From contig NZ_CAJULN010000022.1 in the NCBI RefSeq assembly GCF_910586915.1, forward strand, positions 1 to 49,019: a DNA stretch of 49,019 nt, given 5' to 3'. This DNA is from an uncultured Bacteroides sp. (GTDB lineage Bacteria; Bacteroidota; Bacteroidia; Bacteroidales; Bacteroidaceae). Under the pieces are notes generated by a model that had not been told where the DNA came from, did not search any database, and saw only the letters and a program-made list of their open reading frames with translations. Below, piece by piece: positions 27,164 through 35,470 of the stretch (position 1 is the first letter of the stretch; each line of letters begins with the position of its first letter). Made by a program: the position numbers and the translations under genes.

Positions 27164-28639
27164 ATGAAACAAAGATTCTACAACCTCCTTACATTTTTCA
27201 TTCTCCTGACTGTGGGCCATCTCTCCGCATATGCACAACAGACGGAAAGTATCTATGGCGATGTCACCAAAGCCGATGTAAAAATGCAATACGTTTATAC
27301 GATGGAAGAAGCATTCAAGCAGGCGCGCGAACAGAAAAAGCCGATATTCTTCAACTGCTTCGCCGACTGGGCGATACCTTGCCACGGAATGAACAAATTT
27401 GTGTTTTCCGATGAAAAGTTCTGCAACTACATGAACAAGCACTTCATCAACCTCTTCATGGACGTCAGCAAAGGAGAGAACAAGAGCATCGCCCAGAAAT
27501 ATGACATCCAGACGTTTGCCCATTTTCTTGTCTTAAATTCAGACGGCGACGTGTTGCTCCGCATCTCAGGCGGCCGGCAGAAGGAAGAGCTGCAACGCAA
27601 CGTGGCACTGGCACTCAACCCCAAAACCACCCTGCCTGGCGCAGAGGAAATCTACCGTAGCGGAAAGAGAGGAAAAAAAGAGGTGTTCAACTACATGAAC
27701 GTACTGGCACTGGCAGGCAACAACGAAGAACTGTTCAAAAAAGTCAACGATGAATATATGGCAATGCTAAGCCCGAAAGAGTATTCACGCGCCGAAAACT
27801 GGACTTCATTCACATCGACCATCGCCGACCGCCACAGCGAACGCTTCGCCTACCTCATTCAGCACAAGAAGGATTTCGTAAAGCAAAACGGCGAAGCCAA
27901 AGTCAACGCATTCATCGAAGGGCAGTATTACTGGGACATCCTCGGATATGCTTTGGGACGAAAAGAATACGACAAGATGAAGGTCATCGAACTGCACAAC
28001 GAAATCCAGAAAGCCGGTTTGCCCGACACGTGCAGTATCTGTCGCATTTACCCCATTATCCAAATGCGTGGCGAACGCCGGTTCGACGAACTGTTTGCAT
28101 ACCTCACGGCGAACGAGGAGAAATTGGGAATGAATAAACTATACATCGACACCTCTTTAGACTTCAACGACATTTCGGGCGAGACGCAAGGCAAAATCAT
28201 CCGCTATCTGAAATCAAGCATCGAAAGCACCAAAGAGCCCGGAGTGGCCCAACAACTGAAAGCATTTGTCTACAAACTGGAACACCCCAACGGAATACAG
28301 TTTGAAAACGGTACGCTTGCCACCGCCATGAAAAAAGCCAAAGCACAAGGCAAACTTCTGTTCGTAGACTGCTACACCACTTGGTGTGGCCCCTGCCGGC
28401 GCATGAGTAACCTGGTATTCGTGCAAGACAACGTAGGAGCCGAATTCAACAAACGCTTCATCAATATCAAAGTAGACATGGAACAAGAAGAAGGACGGAT
28501 GTTGGGCAAAAAACACGGCATCACTTCCTATCCTACCCTGTTGTTCATGGACGGTAGCGGAAACATCGTGAAAAAGGTAATCGGCGGGCAGAGTGCAAGC
28601 GCCTTGCTGAAAATCGCTTCCGAGATTCCCGCTCCCTGA
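27164..28639 (+). CDS. Periplasmic protein with two thioredoxin-like domains, one lacking an intact CXXC
   Basis: 491 residues with a signal peptide (about 1-25, ending SAYAQ) and no lipobox. The first thioredoxin-like domain (about 40-155) reads FADWAIPCHGM: Cys73 is kept, but the position of the first redox Cys is Ala70. A helical linker (about 165-375) follows. The second domain (about 375-491) has a full CGPC site at 408-411 and the cis-Pro in TSYPTLLF (about 457). It could reduce or isomerise disulphides in substrate or partner proteins in the periplasm. It is the last gene of the SusCD locus, 53 bp after the FISUMP gene. Confidence 0.88.
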   Translation: MKQRFYNLLTFFILLTVGHLSAYAQQTESIYGDVTKADVKMQYVYTMEEAFKQAREQKKPIFFNCFADWAIPCHGMNKFVFSDEKFCNYMNKHFINLFMDVSKGENKSIAQKYDIQTFAHFLVLNSDGDVLLRISGGRQKEELQRNVALALNPKTTLPGAEEIYRSGKRGKKEVFNYMNVLALAGNNEELFKKVNDEYMAMLSPKEYSRAENWTSFTSTIADRHSERFAYLIQHKKDFVKQNGEAKVNAFIEGQYYWDILGYALGRKEYDKMKVIELHNEIQKAGLPDTCSICRIYPIIQMRGERRFDELFAYLTANEEKLGMNKLYIDTSLDFNDISGETQGKIIRYLKSSIESTKEPGVAQQLKAFVYKLEHPNGIQFENGTLATAMKKAKAQGKLLFVDCYTTWCGPCRRMSNLVFVQDNVGAEFNKRFINIKVDMEQEEGRMLGKKHGITSYPTLLFMDGSGNIVKKVIGGQSASALLKIASEIPAP

Positions 28640-28684
28640 TTCGGCCGAAGTACGGACACCGGCTCTTTACCGAAAGAAACAACG

Positions 28685-28710
28685 GAGAATTTACCTAAGG
28701 TTTAATTCTC
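28685..28710. terminator. Hairpin downstream of the thioredoxin gene
   Basis: GAGAATT (28685-28691) pairs with AATTCTC (28704-28710), with an inner ACC/GGT. The T-tract is weak. The loop region CCTAAGGTTTAA is also found in the tRNA-Pro terminator at 48885-48896. Confidence 0.45.
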
Positions 28711-28749
28711 TGTTGCCTGACGACTAACGGCGAGAATGCATAAATTTAT

Positions 28750-28844
28750 TCGTCTGACTATAGTGTCCGTTTCGTCTGACTATAGTTAGACGAAACGGAC
28801 ACTATAGTCAGACGAAAGTTCAACTACAGTCAGACGAATAAATC
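28750..28844. repeat. 22-bp phased palindrome array with a 66-nt near-perfect palindrome
   Basis: The self-complementary core ACTATAGT occurs at 28757, 28779 and 28801, and as ACTACAGT at 28823, an exact 22-bp period. The outer flanks CGTCTG (left half) and CAGACG (right half) make the array twofold symmetric. Positions 28750-28777 and 28788-28815 are a perfect 28-bp inverted repeat around a 10-bp centre. A further pair, ATTTATTCGTCTGACT near 28744 and its inverse ending near 28843, encloses it. The 319-bp gap holds this array and two hairpins but no gene. Confidence 0.9.
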
Positions 28845-28916
28845 TTAGTAAGAAAAAAATAGTTGTTCGCACCGCAACCGGTAAGCCGTCACAAGAAAAA
28901 GAATAGATACAAGAAG

Positions 28917-28953
28917 AACCATACCAGCCTCTTTTACGAAGCGCGGTATGGCT
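28917..28953. terminator. Terminator of the MerR-type gene (bidirectional)
   Basis: CCATACC (28919-28925) pairs with GGTATGG (28945-28951), 5 bp beyond the MerR stop on the minus strand. T-rich flanks occur in both directions (CTCTTTTT on the plus strand). Confidence 0.75.
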
Positions 28954-28958
28954 CTTTT

Positions 28959-29300
28959 TCATCTTCCGTCCAGCTCCCGTTTGATGGCGAGCAGCTCCTC
29001 TTTTATCTCCTTCAGCCGATTCACAATCTCATAGTTCCGGATGGCAGCTTCACGATTGTCTTTCAGCCGTTGGCGGGCGCCGGTGAGGGTCATTCCTTTT
29101 TCTTTCACTAAGTGGTAAATCAGTCCGATGGTCTCTACGTCTTCTTTGCGATACTGGCGGATTCCGCGACCGACGGTTTTGGGCGAAATTTGGGGAAACT
29201 CCTTTTCCCAAAAACGAAGCAAAGACTGATTGACGCCAAACATATCGGCCACCTCGCCGATGGAGTAATATAGTTTCAGTTCTTTATCTGTATTAAGCAT
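28959..29300 (-). CDS. MerR-family transcriptional regulator
   Basis: 113 residues. The MerR helix-turn-helix and wing are at about 11-80: YSIGEVADMFGVNQSLLRFW, then EKEFPQISPK and GIRQYRKEDVETI. A coiled-coil dimerisation helix (about 85-113, NRLKEIKEELLAIKREL) follows. There is no separate effector domain or Cys-rich metal loop, so this is a minimal MerR type of unknown signal. It starts 26 bp after the M23 peptidase stop on the same strand, so both are likely on one transcript. Confidence 0.92.
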   Translation of the reverse strand: MLNTDKELKLYYSIGEVADMFGVNQSLLRFWEKEFPQISPKTVGRGIRQYRKEDVETIGLIYHLVKEKGMTLTGARQRLKDNREAAIRNYEIVNRLKEIKEELLAIKRELDGR

Positions 29301-29326
29301 AACATTTCTAAGTTTTCGGAGGGAGA

Positions 29327-30295
29327 CTAATCGAATACCTTGCCGTGGTTGGCAGCCAACTGAATCATCCTTTCGTAATCTTCGGCACTCAAATCCATGA
29401 AATAGTAATTGACGGGATTCACCACCTTGCCTTTGATGTGCACTTCATAATGCAGGTGCGGTCCGGTGCTCTTGCCGGTGCTGCCCACCTTGCCTATCAC
29501 TTCGCCGCGCACCACCTTCTTTCCGACTTTCGTGTCGAACGCCTGCAAGTGCGCATAACGGGTCATGTATCCGAATCCGTGGTCTATCTCTACGGTGTTC
29601 CCATAGCCGGTCTCCCATCCGGCTTTCACTACCGTTCCGTTGCCGGTGGCATAAATATCCGTCCCGGTATGGGCGGAGAAGTCCATTCCCGAATGGAATT
29701 TCGTCGTACCGTAAATCGGGTCGATGCGCGTTCCGTAGCCGGAAGCCGTCTGCCGCAAGTCTTTATTTGAGATAGGCTGGATGGCAGGAATGCATTTCAG
29801 CATCTCATCGTGGTTCTTACACATATCCACCACGTCGTCAAAAGACTTGGACTGTATGTAGAGACGTTTGGAAAACACATCCAATTTCTGAGTCGTATTC
29901 ACCACCAATTTGGAGTTTGCCAAGTCCATCAACTCTTCGTAACGGTTCGTGCCGCCATAGCCAGCCTGGCGGATAGCCGGCGAAATCGGATCGGCCTGAA
30001 GAATCACCCGGTAAAGGTTATCGTCGCGCTGCTGAAGGTCCTGAAGCACTCCCATCGCATCGTCGAGCCGGTGGGAAAGTACGTTATATTGCGCCAAAAG
30101 GCGGCTGTTTTCTATTCGCAACTCTTTCTCCGACGGAGAACCGAAAATAAAGAGCAGCAGGATGAAGCACCCTGCTCCCAACCCCATTCCATAGAAAACC
30201 CGGCGCAAATAACTGAACGCACGCTGCCGCACGGTAGGATAAATCCGGTCATAAGTCTGGGTCTGTGGGTTATAAATGTAGTATACTTTGCGCAT
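29327..30295 (-). CDS. M23-family (LytM-type) metallopeptidase with N-terminal membrane anchor
   Basis: 322 residues from the ATG at 30295. The frame is open 47 residues upstream, but that extension runs through the promoter region and into alaS. One membrane segment lies at about 34-52, followed by a coiled-coil region (about 55-95) and the M23 domain (about 185-300). Zinc-site motifs are intact: HSGMD at 201-205 and HLH at 280-282. Such enzymes cut peptidoglycan cross-bridge peptides or activate other hydrolases. It is divergent from alaS and shares a 106-bp promoter region with it. Confidence 0.93.
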   Translation of the reverse strand: MRKVYYIYNPQTQTYDRIYPTVRQRAFSYLRRVFYGMGLGAGCFILLLFIFGSPSEKELRIENSRLLAQYNVLSHRLDDAMGVLQDLQQRDDNLYRVILQADPISPAIRQAGYGGTNRYEELMDLANSKLVVNTTQKLDVFSKRLYIQSKSFDDVVDMCKNHDEMLKCIPAIQPISNKDLRQTASGYGTRIDPIYGTTKFHSGMDFSAHTGTDIYATGNGTVVKAGWETGYGNTVEIDHGFGYMTRYAHLQAFDTKVGKKVVRGEVIGKVGSTGKSTGPHLHYEVHIKGKVVNPVNYYFMDLSAEDYERMIQLAANHGKVFD

Positions 30296-30326
30296 CTTTT
30301 TGGAAATATTTCGCTTATTAATACGG

Positions 30327-30334
30327 CAAAAGTA
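30327..30334 (-). promoter_or_regulatory. Promoter -7 element of the M23/MerR pair
   Basis: The minus strand reads TACTTTTG from 30334 to 30327, 32 bp before the ATG at 30295. It is back to back with the alaS promoter. Confidence 0.6.
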
Positions 30335-30346
30335 ATAAAAACACGC

Positions 30347-30354
30347 TATCTTTG
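30347..30354 (+). promoter_or_regulatory. alaS promoter -7 element
   Basis: TATCTTTG at 30347-30354 matches the consensus and lies 48 bp before the alaS ATG. The two -7 elements are separated by only 12 bp, so the -33 zone of each promoter overlaps the other promoter. Confidence 0.65.
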
Positions 30355-30401
30355 CACAGTTTTTTGAGAATATTAACCTCAACGATAGATATATAGAAGA
30401 T

Positions 30402-33020
30402 ATGTTGACTGCAAAAGAAATCAGAGATTCATTCAAGAATTTCTTTGAGTCGAAAGGACATCACATCGTTCCGTCGGCTCCTATGGTGATAAAAGACGAC
30501 CCTACCCTGATGTTCACCAACGCGGGTATGAACCAGTTTAAAGATATTATTTTGGGCAACCACCCGGCAAAATACCAAAGAGTCGCCGACTCTCAGAAAT
30601 GCTTGCGCGTAAGCGGAAAACACAACGACCTGGAGGAAGTGGGACACGATACGTACCATCATACCATGTTCGAGATGCTCGGCAACTGGTCGTTTGGCGA
30701 CTACTTCAAGAAAGAAGCCATCAGTTGGGCCTGGGAATACCTGGTAGACGTGTTGAAACTGAATCCGGAACATCTCTATGCCACCGTGTTTGAAGGAAGC
30801 CCCGAAGAAGGACTGGGCCGCGACGACGAAGCCGCTTCTTACTGGGAACAATTCCTGCCGAAAGACCACATCATCAACGGTAACAAGCACGACAACTTCT
30901 GGGAAATGGGCGATACAGGACCGTGCGGACCGTGTTCGGAAATCCACATCGACCTTCGTCCGGCAGAAGAGCGCGCACAAATCTCCGGCCGCGACCTCGT
31001 GAACCACGACCATCCGCAAGTGATTGAAATATGGAACCTCGTGTTCATGCAATACAACCGCAAGGCCGACGGCAGTCTCGAAGCCCTTCCCGCCAAAGTT
31101 ATTGACACGGGTATGGGATTCGAACGTCTCTGTATGGCATTGCAAGGCAAGACTTCCAACTATGATACCGATGTTTTCCAGCCGATGCTGAAAGCCATCG
31201 CAACGATGTCGAATACGGAATACGGAAAAGACAAGCAGCAGGACATCGCCATGCGTGTGATTGCCGACCATATCCGCACGATTGCTTTCTCTATCACGGA
31301 CGGCCAGTTGCCGTCCAACGCCAAAGCCGGATATGTAATCCGCCGTATCCTCCGCCGTGCCGTCCGTTACGGATATACGTTCCTCGGACAGAAGCAGGCT
31401 TTCATGTACAAACTGCTGCCCGTGCTTATCGACAACATGGGAGATGCTTATCCCGAACTGATTGCCCAAAAGACGCTGATTGAAAAAGTAATCAAGGAAG
31501 AAGAAGAATCATTCCTCCGTACACTGGAGACGGGTATCCGCCTGCTGGACAAGACCGTGGAAGATGCGAAAGCGGCAGGAAAAACAGAAATCAGCGGCAA
31601 AGATGCCTTTACTTTATACGATACATTCGGCTTCCCGCTCGACCTTACCGAACTGATTCTCCGCGAAAACGGAATGACCGTCAACATCGAAGAGTTCGAC
31701 GGAGAGATGCAGCAACAAAAACAACGCGCCCGCAACGCTGCCGCCATCGAAACCGGCGACTGGATTACACTGAAAGAGGGAACGACTGAATTTGTCGGCT
31801 ACGACTATACCGAATACGAAGCATCTATCCTCCGCTACCGCCAAATCAGACAGAAGAACCAGACTTTGTATCAGATTGTGCTCGACTGTACTCCTTTCTA
31901 TGCGGAAAGCGGTGGTCAGGTAGGTGATACGGGTGTATTGGTCAACGAGTTTGAAACGATTGAAGTAATCGACACGAAGAAGGAGAACAACCTTCCGATA
32001 CATATCACCAAAAAGTTGCCCGAACATCCGGAAGCTCCGATGATGGCTTGTGTAGACACCGACAAACGTGCGGCCTGTGCAGCCAACCACTCGGCTACTC
32101 ACCTGCTCGACGCTGCCCTGCGCGAAGTGTTGGGCGAACACGTCGAACAGAAAGGTTCGCTGGTAACTCCGGATTCGTTGCGTTTCGACTTCTCGCACTT
32201 CCAGAAGGTGACCGACGAAGAAATACGCAAAGTGGAACACATCGTCAACGAAAAAATACGCGCCAACATACCTTTGAAGGAATACCGCCATATTCCTATC
32301 GAGGAGGCGAAGGAATTGGGAGCCATCGCCCTCTTCGGCGAGAAATACGGCGATAAGGTACGCGTTATCCAGTTCGGTTCTTCCATCGAATTCTGTGGCG
32401 GTACGCACGTAGCCGCAACAGGAAATATCGGTATGGTGAAAATCATGTCGGAAAGTTCCGTAGCTGCCGGTGTACGCCGTATCGAGGCCTTTACCGGAGC
32501 GCGTGTAGAGGAGCTGTTGGATACCATACAGGATACTTTCAACGAACTGAAAGCGCTCTTCAACAATGCGCCCGACCTGCGCATCGCCATCCGCAAATAT
32601 ATGGACGAGAATGCAGGACTGAAGAAACAGGTGGAAGACTTCATGCGGGAAAAAGAGGTTGCCCTGAAAGAAAGACTGCTGAAAAACATACAGGAAATCA
32701 ATGGTGTAAAAGTTGTCAAGTTCTGCGCACCACTGCCGGCAGAGGTAGTAAAGAACATCGCTTTCCAGCTTCGCGGCGAAATAACCGAGAACTTGTTCTT
32801 CGTAGCCGGAAGCATTGACAACGGCAAACCGATGCTGACTGTGATGCTGAGCGACAACCTGGTAGCAACCGGCTTGAAAGCAGGCAACTTGGTGAAAGAA
32901 GCCGCCAGACTGATTCAAGGCGGCGGCGGTGGCCAGCCACACTTCGCAACGGCAGGCGGTAAGAATACCGACGGATTGAATGCGGCAGTAGAAAAGGTAC
33001 TGGAACTCGCAGGAATCTGA
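30402..33020 (+). CDS. alaS: Alanine-tRNA ligase AlaS
   Basis: 872 residues, full length for bacterial AlaRS. It charges tRNA-Ala and edits misacylated Ser/Gly. The aminoacylation core is in residues 1-240 (TFTNAGMNQFKD-like region FTNAGMNQFKDIILG; ETGPCGPCSEIH-like region GDTGPCGPCSEIHID). The editing domain metal-binding residues are present: HSATH at 563-567 and CGGTH at 665-669. The C-Ala domain ends with GGGGGQPHFATAGGKN. A strong terminator follows. Long minus-strand frames opposite it (up to 442 residues) are shadows. Confidence 0.98.
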   Translation: MLTAKEIRDSFKNFFESKGHHIVPSAPMVIKDDPTLMFTNAGMNQFKDIILGNHPAKYQRVADSQKCLRVSGKHNDLEEVGHDTYHHTMFEMLGNWSFGDYFKKEAISWAWEYLVDVLKLNPEHLYATVFEGSPEEGLGRDDEAASYWEQFLPKDHIINGNKHDNFWEMGDTGPCGPCSEIHIDLRPAEERAQISGRDLVNHDHPQVIEIWNLVFMQYNRKADGSLEALPAKVIDTGMGFERLCMALQGKTSNYDTDVFQPMLKAIATMSNTEYGKDKQQDIAMRVIADHIRTIAFSITDGQLPSNAKAGYVIRRILRRAVRYGYTFLGQKQAFMYKLLPVLIDNMGDAYPELIAQKTLIEKVIKEEEESFLRTLETGIRLLDKTVEDAKAAGKTEISGKDAFTLYDTFGFPLDLTELILRENGMTVNIEEFDGEMQQQKQRARNAAAIETGDWITLKEGTTEFVGYDYTEYEASILRYRQIRQKNQTLYQIVLDCTPFYAESGGQVGDTGVLVNEFETIEVIDTKKENNLPIHITKKLPEHPEAPMMACVDTDKRAACAANHSATHLLDAALREVLGEHVEQKGSLVTPDSLRFDFSHFQKVTDEEIRKVEHIVNEKIRANIPLKEYRHIPIEEAKELGAIALFGEKYGDKVRVIQFGSSIEFCGGTHVAATGNIGMVKIMSESSVAAGVRRIEAFTGARVEELLDTIQDTFNELKALFNNAPDLRIAIRKYMDENAGLKKQVEDFMREKEVALKERLLKNIQEINGVKVVKFCAPLPAEVVKNIAFQLRGEITENLFFVAGSIDNGKPMLTVMLSDNLVATGLKAGNLVKEAARLIQGGGGGQPHFATAGGKNTDGLNAAVEKVLELAGI

Positions 33021-33045
33021 GAATAAGATAAAAATAAAATGAAGG

Positions 33046-33081
33046 ATAGGAGTTGTTTTTTCCCAACAGCTCCTATTTTTT
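33046..33081 (+). terminator. alaS intrinsic terminator
   Basis: ATAGGAGTTGTT (33046-33057) pairs with AACAGCTCCTAT (33065-33076) around a 7-nt loop, followed by TTTTT. Confidence 0.9.
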
Positions 33082-33117
33082 CAGGTACGGATTCCGCAGC
33101 TTGTGAGAGTTTTTTCC

Positions 33118-33125
33118 TACCTTTG
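33118..33125 (+). promoter_or_regulatory. Promoter -7 element of the GH92 operon
   Basis: TACCTTTG at 33118-33125, about 70 bp before the first GH92 ATG. A TTG lies 14 bp upstream, short of the usual 19 bp, so the -33 element is uncertain. Confidence 0.55.
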
Positions 33126-33193
33126 CAAACAGATTACTTATTTTTATTACCCCTTCACTATGAATAAAATAAATAATCACTAATACCTGAAAA

Positions 33194-35437
33194 ATGATGA
33201 AAGCATCTACTTATCTATGCCTGCTGTTAACCAGTATGTTGATTTCTTGTACTCCTGCACAAGAAAAACACGAAATCGATTACACATCTTATGTAAACCC
33301 GTTTATCGGAACCGACTTTACCGGCAATACCTATCCGGGCGCCCAAGCTCCTTTCGGTATGGTACAGCTCAGTCCCGACAACGGACTTCCCGGTTGGGAC
33401 CGCATCTCCGGCTATTTCTATCCGGACAGTACAATCGCCGGATTCAGCCACACACACCTTTCGGGCACCGGTGCAGGAGACTTATACGACATCTCCTTTA
33501 TGCCTGTCACGCTGCCTTATAAGGAGGCCGAAGCCCCGTTGGGTATCCACTCCAAATTTTCGCATGAGGAAGAGAGTGCCTGTGCCGGCTATTACCGGGT
33601 GCTGCTGAAAGACTACGACATCAACGTCGAACTCACCGCAACCGAACGCTGCGGTATCCAACGCTATACTTTCCCCGAAGCGCAAGCCGCCATCTTCCTG
33701 AACTTGAAGAAGGCGATGAACTGGGATTTCACCAACGACTCCCACATCGAAGTGGTAGACTCGGTCACTATCCAGGGATACCGTTTCTCCGACGGTTGGG
33801 CACGTGACCAGCATATCTACTTCCGTACGCGCTTCTCGCGTCCGTTTGAGAGAATGGAACTGGACACAACGGCCATTATCAAGGAAAACAAACGCATTGG
33901 CACGGCTGTCGTCGCCCGCTTCGACTTCCACACCAAAGAGGGTGAGCAGATTCTTGTAAACACAGCCGTTTCGGGCACAAGCATGGAAGGCGCTGCCAAA
34001 AACCTGCAAGCCGAAGTGCCCGAAAACGACTTCGACAAATACCTCGCCGAAACGAAAGCAAACTGGAACCGCCAACTCGGAAAGATTGAGATAGAAGGAG
34101 ACAACGCGAACGACAAAGTGAATTTCTACACCGCCCTCTATCATTCCATGCTTGCCCCCACCATCTACAACGATGTGGACGGAGCCTATTACGGTCCCGA
34201 CAAACAGATACACCAAGCCGACGGCTGGGTGAACTACAGTACTTTCTCCTTATGGGATACGTACCGTGCCGCCCATCCGCTCTTCACCTACACCGAACCG
34301 CAACGCGTCAACGACATGGTGAAATCGTTCATCGCTTTCTACGAACAGAACGGACGCCTGCCCGTATGGAACTTCTATGGAAGCGAGACGGACATGATGA
34401 TTGGTTACCACGCCGTCCCCGTCATCGCAGACGCTTATCTGAAAGGTATCGGCGACTTTGATGCGGAAAAAGCATTAAACGCCTGTGTGGCAACCGCCAA
34501 CCTTGACAGCTACCGTGGTATCGGACTCTACAAAGAGGCAGGATACATCCCTTACAACGTGACCGACCATTACAACGCCGAAAACTGGTCGTTGTCGAAA
34601 ACATTGGAGTATGCCTTCGACGATTATTGCATCGCCGAAATGGCAAAGAAGATGGGCAGAGAAGAGATTGCCGATACATTCTACAAGCGTGCGCAAAACT
34701 ACAGGAATATCTACAATCCCGCCACTTCTTTCATGCAGCCGCGCGATGACAAAGGAGACTTCATCGAAAACTTCAAGGCAGACGAATATACCCCGCATAT
34801 CTGCGAAAGCAACGGATGGCAGTACTTCTGGTCGGTACAACATGACATCGACGGACTGATAGACCTCGTAGGCGGCAAAAACCGCTTTGCCGAAAAGTTG
34901 GACAGTATGTTTACCTACCATCCGGTAGCCGACGACGAACTGCCTATCTTCAGCACGGGTATGATTGGGCAGTATGCACACGGCAACGAACCGAGCCACC
35001 ACGTCATCTACCTCTTCAACTCGGTAGGATGCAGCGACCAAACTCAATACTACGTATCCAAAGTCATGAACGAGCTTTACAGAAACGAGCCTGCCGGACT
35101 TTGCGGCAACGAAGACTGCGGACAAATGTCAGCCTGGTACGTATTCAGCGCAATGGGATTCTATCCCGTAAATCCCGTCGGCGGAAAGTACGAAATAGGT
35201 ACTCCCCTATTCCCTGAAATGCGGTTGCATTTAGAAAACGGCAAGACCTTCAGCGTGCTTGCCCCCAACGTAAGCAAGAAGAACATCTATATCCAATCCG
35301 TCAGAGTAGACGGACAGCCCTACAACAAGACATACCTTACTCATGAGCAAATCATGAGTGGAGCCACCGTCGAGTTTGAAATGGGCGATACTCCCAAAGA
35401 AATCAACATTTTTTCGGAAAAGTGTCCGTTAAAATAA
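33194..35437 (+). CDS. GH92 family glycoside hydrolase (alpha-mannosidase), lipoprotein
   Basis: 747 residues with a lipoprotein signal (lipobox LISC, then TPAQEK). GH92 enzymes are Ca2+-dependent, inverting exo-alpha-mannosidases that trim mammalian or yeast N-glycans and mannans. Conserved segments: YVNPFIGT at the start of the mature N-domain, YPGAQAPFGMVQLSPD, GFSHTHLSGTG, then in the (alpha/alpha)6 domain FSLWDTYRAAHPL, GYHAVPVIADAY, HGNEPSHH at 596-603 and GNEDCGQMSAWY at 638-649, where acidic catalytic residues of the family lie. The linkage preference cannot be read from sequence. A paralogue follows after 33 bp. Confidence 0.95.
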   Translation: MMKASTYLCLLLTSMLISCTPAQEKHEIDYTSYVNPFIGTDFTGNTYPGAQAPFGMVQLSPDNGLPGWDRISGYFYPDSTIAGFSHTHLSGTGAGDLYDISFMPVTLPYKEAEAPLGIHSKFSHEEESACAGYYRVLLKDYDINVELTATERCGIQRYTFPEAQAAIFLNLKKAMNWDFTNDSHIEVVDSVTIQGYRFSDGWARDQHIYFRTRFSRPFERMELDTTAIIKENKRIGTAVVARFDFHTKEGEQILVNTAVSGTSMEGAAKNLQAEVPENDFDKYLAETKANWNRQLGKIEIEGDNANDKVNFYTALYHSMLAPTIYNDVDGAYYGPDKQIHQADGWVNYSTFSLWDTYRAAHPLFTYTEPQRVNDMVKSFIAFYEQNGRLPVWNFYGSETDMMIGYHAVPVIADAYLKGIGDFDAEKALNACVATANLDSYRGIGLYKEAGYIPYNVTDHYNAENWSLSKTLEYAFDDYCIAEMAKKMGREEIADTFYKRAQNYRNIYNPATSFMQPRDDKGDFIENFKADEYTPHICESNGWQYFWSVQHDIDGLIDLVGGKNRFAEKLDSMFTYHPVADDELPIFSTGMIGQYAHGNEPSHHVIYLFNSVGCSDQTQYYVSKVMNELYRNEPAGLCGNEDCGQMSAWYVFSAMGFYPVNPVGGKYEIGTPLFPEMRLHLENGKTFSVLAPNVSKKNIYIQSVRVDGQPYNKTYLTHEQIMSGATVEFEMGDTPKEINIFSEKCPLK

Positions 35438-35470
35438 ACCGTTCGGACACAACTAAAAATTATAACTATC

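Noticed and set aside
28750..28844. Simple rho-independent terminator
   Set aside because: The palindrome lacks a T-tract next to the stem, is far longer than needed, and separate hairpins on each side can end the flanking genes.
30296..30436. 47-residue extension of the M23 peptidase
   Set aside because: It crosses both divergent promoters and overlaps the alaS start; the extension is not family-like.
31614..32942. 442-residue minus-strand frame opposite alaS, and the similar 30429-31469 frame
   Set aside because: Both are mirror frames of a full-length, clearly coding alaS; their composition (V/F/H rich) has no domain pattern or start signals.
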